The position numbers were made by a program, and so were the translations under genes. Below are positions 57,701-64,000 of a stretch of DNA of 64,000 nt, one piece after another (position 1 is the first letter of the stretch; every line of letters starts with the position of its first letter). The notes beneath the pieces were generated by a model. That model ran no database searches, was not told where the DNA came from, and saw only the letters and a program-made list of their open reading frames with translations. Origin of the DNA: Protea cynaroides (lineage: Eukaryota > Streptophyta > Magnoliopsida > Proteales > Proteaceae); the NCBI GenBank assembly GCA_028583415.1, contig CM053267.1:49939414-50003413 (forward strand). The letters run 5' to 3'.

Positions 57701-59548
57701 CTCCCAGTCAACAGGGACAAGAACGATATTTCACAGAGACTAAAAGATTGAACCTTGCAAACAATGCCTTGTGATGTTATTTTTTTTTGCCTTTTAAAAT
57801 TGAACCTTGCAAACAATTTCTTGTTTCATGGGCTCACTCTGCACTTCATTTTTTCATTTGTGTTTAGAGTTTCCTCTAGGGTTTATGGGATTTGCCAAAT
57901 TATATTGGTTTGATTGTTCGAGAGGTGATGTTATTCTTGAATTCTTTTCTTAAGCACTTGGAAATGAGCCAAGGACTTGCACAGAATTTTGTAGGGAGGT
58001 TTTCTTTCATATTGGGATCAATTATAAGATATGTGTAGTAGTAGTAGTAGTAGAAATTTATTAATCCCTAGTTATTCATATCAATAAGATTGCATTGAAT
58101 TGTAGAACTTTATAATTAGAGTTCGTATTCTGTGTCCTTAGTACATGTTCCTTCAATCTCTCTCTCCGAATGGTTTATTTTATTTGTATTTCTATTCTAA
58201 ATGGGGTTGGCTACATAGTTTCTTGCCCTCAAATCAGTTCTGTTCGATGTCATACTTGAAAAAGGCCTAAGCTATGCCTGTCTTAACTTTCCGACTCTAG
58301 GGGAGGTGGTGAGGATTGAGGAAAGACATGCATAGCTTAGGCTTTTTTTCAAGTATGACCTCGAATAGAGCAGATTAGAGGGCAAGAATCCATGTAGCGA
58401 TTCCATTTAGTTGGGTTAAGGTTTTGTTGTTGTTGTTGATGTTGTTCTCTCTCTTAGAAGGGGACTAGCTGATAATCTTTTTGAATGGTTGAGATGTGAC
58501 TTAAGTTGAATTCAGTAAGAGTGGAATTTTTCTTTGGATTAAAAGATTTTCCTTAGATGTATAAAGTGCTAGTTCTGCTAAACTTAGTGTATAAAATGCT
58601 AGTTATGGTTTCTGAAATTTCTTGTTAATAATATAATCATATTTATCATTTCAGGATGATACCACATTTGAGAAACAGAGTGCCTTATTTGCTTTGGCGG
58701 TTTCAGACATTGTACTAATAAACATGTGAGTTTCGAAGATTCTAACATGTTTCTGTGAGATGGAGACCTTTTAGTTGTTTGCCTATGGTGAACTTGTTTT
58801 CTGTTGATATTGATTATTATAAGGATGCATTTAGGTGGTGTCATGATATTGGTCGGGAACAAGCTGCCAACAAACCCCTTCTTAAAACGGTGTTTCAGGT
58901 ATATGCATACATTTTATTTTTGTTTTGGTGGTCTAGTTCATAGCGTATAACTTGGTCACTATTTATGAATCTATGATGATCTTGCATCCTTTACTTTTCT
59001 ATTTCAATTTGTAGGTCATGATGCGCTTATTTAGCCCTCGCAAAACTACACTGCTGTTTGTTATTCGTGACAAAACAAGGGTTCGTGATTAGATAATTAG
59101 ATATTTTCTCAGAAGATATTTGTTGAGCTCCTTGCGTTTTGACCATAAAATGCACATTGTAGTTCCTTTTCAATGTTGATCCTGTTTGTTATTCTTCTGC
59201 AGACTCCACTCGAGCTTTTAGAGCCAATTCTAAGGGAAGATATTTGGAAGGTACCCTTCTATGCAATTTTCTTATGATGTAGTTGTGTTGCTGAAGTTTT
59301 ACTATTTTAAACTAATGCATTTTATTAAATTTTTCTGCAGATATGGAATAATGTTGCTAAGCCTCCAGCCCATAAGGATGCTCCTCTCAGTGAATTTTTC
59401 AATGTGAGTCGTCAGTTGTTCCAAAGAAGTCTTAGATTATTTTATTACGTGCAGTACTCTGACATCTGATGTACACATACTTCACTTGAAGGTTGAGGTC
59501 ACTGCTTTATCCAGTTATGAGGAAAAGGAAGAGCAATTCAAAGAGCAG
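42722..59548 (+). CDS. RHD3: RHD3 / atlastin-like GTPase, 5' exons 1-9 (partial)
   Basis: The product is a dynamin-like GTPase that fuses ER tubules in plants (RHD3/Sey1 family). Readable exons, all with GT/AG borders and in frame: 42722-42869, 49852-49918, 50039-50141, 58655-58725, 58835-58898, 59015-59080, 59203-59250, 59341-59403 and 59492-59548, for 229 codons. Start [14 protein letters not shown]-loop GPQSSGKST is split across exons 1 and 2; [23 protein letters not shown] and DLEGTDG (G3) follow, then [33 protein letters not shown] and VIRDKTR (G4 Arg-Asp). No lesion is seen. The family is about 800 residues, so the helical bundle and membrane anchors must lie beyond position 64000 or in unread exons. 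Introns 1 (7.0 kb) and 3 (8.5 kb) are inflated by transposons. Confidence 0.93.
43746..44600 (-). mobile_element. LINE ORF2 3' end in RHD3 intron 1
   Basis: On the minus strand, fragments read [20 protein letters not shown] (zf-RVT zinc-binding domain), [27 protein letters not shown] and [10 protein letters not shown], the typical C-terminus of plant LINE ORF2. A run of T (43746-43756) on the plus strand marks its poly-A tail, followed by an expanded GGGC/G tract. The insertion is 5'-truncated; the upstream border is near 44600. It lies antisense to RHD3. Confidence 0.8.
44610..46090. other. RHD3 intron 1 sequence without recognised features
   Basis: Short ORFs here show no motif. 45900-46015 contains phrases rich in 'aaaccgagttgtctc' and 'ttgaaaccttggttttaagg' that resemble the TIR repeat beginning at 46131. 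Confidence 0.4.
46131..46735. mobile_element. Non-autonomous TIR element, about 600 bp
   Basis: The left end 'ccaaggattaaaatctcg' and the right end 'cgagattttaaaccatgg' are imperfect inverted repeats of 18 bp. The interior carries many 'gagatctcgg' and 'cgagac' motifs. Relatives with similar ends appear at 48350-48400 and 49460-49520. No ORF is recognised. Confidence 0.55.
46780..47190 (-). repeat. Dispersed repeat, inverted copy of 61950-62300
   Basis: It is the reverse complement of 61950-62300 along its length: 'tttacttaagatattattca' against 'tgaatagtatcttaagtaaa', 'gcgggggtggttttcaactt' against 'aagttgaaaatcacccccgc', and 'gaccggagcgtaactccttt' against 'gaaggagttacactccggtc'. The copies are clearly diverged. 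Copy 2 lies inside the element at 61565-62575. Confidence 0.8.
47400..48130 (+). mobile_element. LINE ORF2 3' end in RHD3 intron 1, sense orientation
   Basis: The plus frames read [20 protein letters not shown], then [15 protein letters not shown] and [11 protein letters not shown] (zf-RVT region), then [20 protein letters not shown], with several stops and frameshifts. The 3' end ('tgttgaatattatttatttt') lies near 48125. It belongs to a different LINE lineage from, or an older copy than, 43746-44600. Confidence 0.75.
48140..49540. other. RHD3 intron 1 sequence, mostly unassigned
   Basis: No gene is recognised. 48345-48440 and 49440-49520 hold 'aaatctcg' and 'gagatctcg' motifs related to the TIR element at 46131 and could be the two ends of a larger element. 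Confidence 0.35.
49545..49705. repeat. TTG/TTTTG and poly-T/poly-G tracts
   Basis: A (TTG)n and (TTTTG)n stretch at about 49550-49600 is followed by poly-T (49662-49691) and G-rich runs up to 49710, about 150 bp before exon 2 of RHD3. The TTG part could be a SINE tail, but the conserved core was not found. Confidence 0.6.
50655..50704 (+). mobile_element. SINE 3' tail in RHD3 intron 3
   Basis: 'gaccccatttagttgggata' followed by 'aagctttgttgttgttgttg' matches the SINE ends at 30739 and 58407. The 5' part could not be recognised. Confidence 0.65.
50769..51310 (-). mobile_element. LINE ORF2 linker fragment, direct tandem duplication
   Basis: Two minus-strand copies (about 50800-51060 and 51070-51310) both read MTACIKKV, [21 protein letters not shown] and [10 protein letters not shown]. 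This is the region between endonuclease and reverse transcriptase in plant LINE ORF2. The copies are about 90 percent alike by eye and separated by about 240 bp, so a segment was duplicated after insertion. Confidence 0.8.
51320..51830 (-). mobile_element. Older Ty1-copia reverse transcriptase fragment
   Basis: The minus strand reads [41 protein letters not shown], then in other frames [12 protein letters not shown] (the YVDD box as YAND) and SYLHQHF. It is interrupted by stops. It is unlike the RT of the intact insertion at 51909-55663, so it is a separate, older element lying next to it. Confidence 0.8.
51904..51908. repeat. Target-site duplication, left (GTATC)
   Basis: GTATC directly precedes the TG of the left LTR and recurs at 55664-55668 after the right LTR. 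Confidence 0.85.
51909..52112 (-). mobile_element. LTR (3' LTR in element orientation)
   Basis: It begins TGTTGAATAATGG and ends TTCTTAACA, and matches 55439-55663 apart from short indels and substitutions. It is rich in 'ggtagtacaatac'-like units. The adjacent 'ctccccctcaagttgg' is the polypurine tract read on the minus strand (52113-52128). Confidence 0.9.
52139..55374 (-). pseudogene. copia pol polyprotein (protease, integrase, RT, RNase H), decayed
   Basis: From 55374: protease motif DIGAT where DSGAT is usual; GAG-pre-integrase [10 protein letters not shown] and [10 protein letters not shown]; integrase with VHPDVWGP, then RSNNGKEY where the second catalytic Asp is Asn, then [14 protein letters not shown] with [13 protein letters not shown] and [10 protein letters not shown] (intact YVDD); RNase H with YTNANWAGS where YTDADWAGS is usual, then SSAEAEYRA and [16 protein letters not shown]. 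At least four frame breaks or stops separate the pieces. Several catalytic changes are G-to-A on the coding strand (Asp to Asn), as expected from deamination of methylated cytosines. Confidence 0.9.
55439..55663 (-). mobile_element. LTR (5' LTR in element orientation)
   Basis: It begins TGTTAAATAATGG and ends TTCTCAACA. It is 21 bp longer than its partner, largely from one extra 'agtagtacaatgaat' unit near 55609-55627. PBS sequence (tgatacca on the plus strand, 55431-55438) lies directly inside. Confidence 0.9.
56260..57660 (-). pseudogene. hAT transposase C-terminal remnant
   Basis: On the minus strand, [21 protein letters not shown] near 57650-57570 resembles the DUF659/hAT central region. 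Near 57010-56880 the frame [16 protein letters not shown] gives the hAT dimerisation motif (GCERNWS.F), followed in another frame by [19 protein letters not shown] and NEEDP, and by [15 protein letters not shown]. Stops and frameshifts are frequent. The C-terminal end runs into a (GGT)n glycine tract. No terminal inverted repeats were identified. Confidence 0.7.
56399..56553. repeat. (CAC)n/(CCA)n microsatellite inside the hAT remnant
   Basis: Interrupted CAC trinucleotides occupy about 155 bp. They produce poly-His and poly-Thr ORFs on the plus strand and poly-Gly on the minus strand. In the transposase frame they correspond to a glycine-rich stretch after NPDDD. Confidence 0.9.
58201..58440. 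mobile_element. Inverted (head-to-head) SINE structure in RHD3 intron 3
   Basis: Arms 58211-58284 and 58321-58396 are imperfect reverse complements ('ggctacatagtttcttgccc' against 'gggcaagaatccatgtagc'). The right arm continues into 'gattccatttagttgggtta' and a (TTG)n tail, the Au-type SINE 3' end. The structure is missing at the matching place (about 26570-26580) in the duplicated RHD3 fragment, which gives an empty site. Confidence 0.8.
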
Positions 59549-61560
59549 GTAACTCCTCAAATACACTTAGAAATTTATGTTTTCCTAGTTTGTTGTGGCC
59601 ATTATTATTATTGCTGCAACTTCTGCAATTTGCCAATGCATTCTGATCATGCAAGCTCCTTAGTCAAGGATTGAAATTCAAGCAAGCCTAAGTATCAAGA
59701 AATAAAGAAATTCAAGTAAGCTATTCACCTAAAAAAAAAAGAAAAAGAAATTCAAGTAAGCCTTGTGCCAACTATTTGGGAGTTACCCATGTTGGAATAC
59801 TCGTTTGTTATGATTGTATTATGGGAACCACTGCCACATATTAGTGTCTTACGGGGAATATATTTGTAAATAAAGGCATTTCAGGAACTTCATTTTCAAT
59901 TGCTAATAGGTTAAGTGGCAATAGGATTGATAATTATCTATCTTCCAGTTTTCTTCCCCGTAGTGATCTCTCTCTCTTCTTTCCATCTTTAACCTTTCTT
60001 CTCCTTCTTCTACTCTTCTCTTGTTGCCTCATGGGACTTATACTTTCATACTAAACAGAACCACTTGAATTCAAACTTGGTATATCAGAGTGTGGCTGGT
60101 TTGAGAGTTAAGGGCAGCTTTCTTCTTCTTTCAAGCCTTTGAACACTGAAAGTAAAGAGTGTTCCAAAGGCTAGGACAACATGAAAGGGTTGTAATCTGG
60201 ATCTGGGGACTTCAGTAGGATGACAGGCGATGGAGTTAGGAGCTTTTGGAGACAAATCGAAGGAGAATTTGTGATGAATAGTGTTACCACTAGGTCTTGA
60301 AGCAGCCTGGTTTCTCTCTCTGACCTGAGACTTATTGAGATGCATACCAGGTCTCCCTATGCCATCTAAAGGTTATCTTTCAAAGAGAGAACCCCAGACT
60401 GAGACACTTGGTTGTAAGCTGCTGCAACTCCTAATTCTACATGTCTTTTACCTCCAGTTTCTGGAGCCTGAATGTCCTTTTGTCTCTGTTTACTTTTTCC
60501 TGGATTGATAAGATCTGATTATACCTCAACAGTGTTTGAAGTCTAATGGTCGCATCAGATTTGGTTTTTTCTTGGAATATATGTCATTGAAGTTTCTTCG
60601 TGATTGCAATGCTCCCTAGTATCTGAGATTAATCATCCTATTATCAGGAAGAAGTCTGGGTTGAGGGTAGACTCCCCATCTGGTTAGGGTATCCAATGAT
60701 TCCAACCAGCTTCCCTAGGTTATGTCAACAATATCAGGGGTTACTTGACCAGTAGAAATGTCAAATCCTCAGCTGGTAATACTAAGAGGAGCCATAGTTG
60801 TAACAGCGACTAGGCGACCAGAAGGCATTGGAGGGCTGCCTGAGTGCCTAGTTCACAACTACAATGCGCCCTAGGCAACCTAGTAAATTTTTTTGTGAAG
60901 CCACATCAAGTATCAGCATAGGAGCCATTTCAATGCACACTATGAATTTATGATATAATTATGCTAGTAATGACCTAATATGATTATATAAGAAACCCAA
61001 CAAATAGTGAACAAAGTATAGGATATAAAGAAGCATAGTATGGATTAAAGCAATAACTATAAGTAGGATTGAAACAATATTAGTCCATTAAAGCAAGTAA
61101 GCATCGACACTCAACAACAGGATTTAAGCAATAACATACTAGAAGTAGGATTAAAACAATAATGTGCTAGAAGTAGGATGGAATAAAGCAATACGATTGT
61201 TCGATTAAAGCAACAACACTTTACATACTAGAAGTAGGATGGAAACTCACATGCAAGCACCATTACTTGGTCTACATAGTGGCACGTTTGATATTCTATG
61301 GTTGTTCTAATTACTTCCTTAAAGTCTAAGGGGGTGAAGGAAGAACCAAAGAAGATGCAGAATAAAGAGGAAAAATAAAAGAACCACAGAAAATGAACAA
61401 AAAAAAAAAAAACCCGGCCGGAGAAGAAGAAGAGCAGTAGGAAGAACTGAAGAAAAAAGAGGGGGAAAACAGAACCGATAAGAAGAAGAGGAGCAGGAGG
61501 AAGAAGTGAAGAAAAAATGGCGGTGGAACATACTAAAATCAAATTCCGTCGGATTCAGGG
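59549..61560. other. RHD3 intron 9 (continues), no further exon seen
   Basis: The expected next RHD3 exon (the region around the RQRFFHS motif in relatives) was not found before 64000. A 60840-60890 stretch with 'cctaggcaacctag' resembles the cctaggcg family below. 61370-61540 is purine-rich. 86- and 104-codon ORFs here have no recognised motif. Confidence 0.45.
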
Positions 61561-61564
61561 TGTC

Positions 61565-62575
61565 ACTCATAGTTGTCAAGGCGACAAGGCGATCCAAGGC
61601 GTTTGAGGCCATCCTAGGCGCCTAGGCGCCTAGGCGACCAAGGCATTCCCAGTGTATTTTTTTTATTTTTTTTAAATATTAATGCTATATTAATGTTTAT
61701 ATATATATGCAGCATTCTACATAAATAAAAATTTAAGACATAGCTTAATTAATATAAGAAAACCAACAAAGAAACAAATAATTGAGTTAAGTAGGCAACA
61801 CGTATTTATGACTAACATTTGCTTATTTCTAACAAATTTTTTCGGAGCGTAACTCCTTTAATATACTTCGGATTCAATCAATCTCAAATTCGTTGCAAAG
61901 CTAGTATAATCAGCTTTCCAACAAATCCTAGATTGCTTGAATCCGAGTTATAATGAAGGAGTTACACTCCGGTCAAACTTTGTTTGAAGTACGCGAATGT
62001 TATTAAAAGTCGTCTGAATGTAAATTATTTTTTGGGTATCAAAGCAAGAGATTATTTTGGCGCACTCTTGGTTTTTAGTGTTGCTTTACTATAATAAGAT
62101 TTATGGAATTTTTATATTTGGAAAAAAGCCTAGCATTTTGAAGTTGAAAATCACCCCCGCACCCGAAAATACGGTTTTTGTTCTTGAACTGGAGGGTTGA
62201 CTTTTTATCCTTCTGGAATTTGAATTTTAAACTATTTTTATTGGATTCAAATAGGAGGTATTTGCTTATTTATGAATAGTATCTTAAGTAAATGATTCAT
62301 TTACTTAAATGATATTAGTCATAAATAAGTACTGTCTGATAAATGCTGTTCATGTCTAGCATAATAAATCCTGTGAAGTAAATTCAGAGATCAAAGGGAG
62401 AAAAAAACACATATAAGACCCAAGGCGACCGCCCAGGAATTCTGGGCCCCCAAGGCATCCAAGGCGGCGCCTAGGCGACGCCCAGAGTGCCTGGGCGACT
62501 GCCTAGGCAACACTCATAAGGCGCCCAGGCCCTGGAATCACGCCTGGACGCCTAGGCGACGCCTTGACAACTGTG
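61565..62575. mobile_element. TIR element of the cctaggcg family, about 1.0 kb
   Basis: The left end 'catagttgtcaaggcg' and the right end 'cgccttgacaactgtgg' are inverted repeats. Both subterminal regions carry many copies of 'gcgcctaggcg' and 'ccaaggcg'. The interior holds the repeat that also occurs inverted at 46780-47190, and an internal palindrome around 'ggagcgtaactcctttaat' and 'gaaggagttacactcc' (61855-61960). A further end-like piece of the same family lies at 62880-63020. Confidence 0.65.
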
Positions 62576-62714
62576 GTGCCACTAGAAGTGCCGCTGGATT
62601 CAGGGTACCACTGTTAGGGATGGTGGACTGGTAGTGGTTGGGTTTCAGAGCAAGAAGAACCAAAGATCTGGAAAGGGTTTTCTTTTGATTTTCTTCCTCC
62701 CCCCCTCCCCCCTC

Positions 62715-62782
62715 CCCCCTCTCTCTTTCCCCCATTTATACAGATTTGCCCCCTCTCTCTTTCCCCCATTTATACAGATTTG
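62715..62782. repeat. 34-bp direct tandem repeat, two copies
   Basis: 'ctctctttcccccatttata' followed by 'cagatttg' occurs at 62720 and again at 62754, within a C-rich tract. Confidence 0.85.
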
Positions 62783-63059
62783 TTCTATGCATCTCACCTG
62801 TATCACCTGTACAATGGTCAATAAATATACTCGAAACAAAATCATCTTATTATAGTAAAAGAATAAGTACAAACGATAAGGCATCTGCCTAGCCAACAAG
62901 GGGTCCCAAGGTGACGCCTAGAAGGCCAAGGCAGTTGCCTTTTGTGAAGGAAGTAAAGCGGCCCATCGGCGAGCCTCCAGACAGGCCCCTGGACACCTAG
63001 GTGGTGCCTTGATAAGTATGATAGTAGTAACCCCAGTTTTGTTATACTGGAAAATACAA

Positions 63060-64000
63060 CTGCCCAGATGTCTATTGTCAACTTTGACACTACTAGCTAT
63101 TTGGTTTGGGACACGCCGAAATTATCCTCGAGGAGTTGTGGGAAATTAGGATACATAACCGGAGAAATCAAAGCTTCGAGTCCTAGTGACCCAACATATC
63201 AGAAATGGGAGATGGAAAACTCCGCAGTGATGACATGGATGATGTTTTCTATGAAATCAGATATTGGTAGGATGTTGATGTGTAAATTAACAGCAAAGGA
63301 AATAGGGGATAACATTTCTAGGACATATGATCGAGTGGGTGAGTTACCAAGGGTTTTCACCTCCAAAAGATTATCACCGTGAAACAGGTGCAATGTCCAT
63401 TTCTGAATACTATAATAGTAAGACAATGATTGGCCTATGGGAAAATTATGATCATTGAAGAGACCTCCCTAATTATTTAATTCTGAAGATGAAGCCAAAG
63501 TCTAGAATTTTCGAGGAAGAGCGTTTCTTTTGGACGTTTAAACATAGAATATGAACCAATTTGAATTTAGATTTTGGATAGAATTCCATTACCGTATTTA
63601 GATGAAATGTGTGGCTATCTCTAGAGTGAAGAGACAGGAAGACAGGCTATGGAGACAACCTTCTCTTTTGAGAAGTTTGCTTTAGAATGGTCACTTTGGA
63701 GGAAGAGGACATGGTTCTGGTCAGTGGGATGACAAGGTCACATATAAGCATTGTGGAACTGGAAAGACCGTACATACCAAAGAAACATTTTGGGAACTTC
63801 ATGGTCGTCTAGACAAATGGTTGGGGGTTTCGAGGTGGCAGAATAGGTGGAGTTAGAGCTAATTGTTCTACTAGCAGTGACCCTTCAGAAAATTCTCTTC
63901 CCTTGGAACCACACACTAATGGTTTGTCCCTTACCAAGGAAGAAATTTAGTTCCTTTGACAAATCATGACCAAGTTGGGCAGCTCAGCCTCTGCTTGCCA
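63060..64000 (+). pseudogene. Ty1-copia gag remnant (UBN2-type), runs off the window
   Basis: The plus strand reads LGYITGEIKASSPSDP, QKWEMENSAVMTWMM, SMKSDIGRMLM and ISRTYDRVGE, the plant copia gag (UBN2) pattern. After several stops, 63690-63830 gives YKHCGTGKTVHTKETFWEL, a degenerate CCHC zinc knuckle (expected C..C....H....C). It continues past 63940 (SLTKEE). No LTR or PBS was identified upstream. It is old and heavily mutated. Confidence 0.75.

Noticed and set aside
60085..60345. 86-codon minus-strand ORF in RHD3 intron 9
   Set aside because: It has no recognised motif and lies antisense in intronic sequence; it does not match the next expected RHD3 exon in either strand.

Overview
The window is nuclear plant DNA: AT-rich, with spliced genes (GT/AG introns), CrRLK1L-type kinases, plant Ty1-copia, Ty3-gypsy, CACTA, hAT and LINE elements, and SINE tails ending in TTG repeats. 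TIR-NB-ARC genes point to a non-grass angiosperm (dicot or early-diverging lineage); the species cannot be named from the sequence.

Region 1 (about 1-36000) is a degenerating cluster of minus-strand immune-type genes with an unusual architecture: an N-terminal TIR domain in exon 1, then in exon 2 a partial NB-ARC domain fused directly to a cytosolic FERONIA/CrRLK1L-like kinase, with no LRR, malectin or transmembrane segment. There are three long copies: A (1887-4565), B (18444-21447) and C (30864-33742). C is open throughout and keeps canonical P-loop, HRD and DFG motifs. A is open but has lost key P-loop and kinase residues and part of the NB-ARC. B has a one-base frameshift. Around them lie a TIR-only pseudogene (9803-10310), a kinase fragment (about 27950-28490), and two scars that keep gene flanks but no gene body (890-1340 and 34500-35590). 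A and B sit in tandemly duplicated segments about 16.5 kb apart. Between the genes are foldback elements, TIR elements, minisatellites and gene fragments.

Region 2 (about 36000-42200) is nested transposon sequence: a Ty3-gypsy integrase end, a CACTA element, and a decayed minus-strand ORF split by the CACTA element, a solo LTR and a hAT-like MITE that carries a 0.7-kb CCACCA tract.

Region 3 (42290-64000) is the 5' part of a plus-strand ROOT HAIR DEFECTIVE 3 (RHD3/atlastin-like GTPase) gene. Nine coding exons are readable (229 codons up to 59548); the remaining exons are not in the window. Its introns are greatly enlarged (intron 1 is 7.0 kb, intron 3 is 8.5 kb) by two LINE ends in opposite orientation, TIR repeats, LINE linker duplications, copia RT debris, a complete copia insertion (51909-55663) with LTRs, PBS, PPT and a 5-bp target duplication but no gag, a hAT transposase remnant, and an inverted SINE. 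A broken copy of RHD3 exons 4-9, introns included, lies at 26262-27905 inside the resistance-gene cluster.

The feature most worth following is the TIR/NB-ARC/CrRLK1L-kinase fusion family, especially intact copy C.
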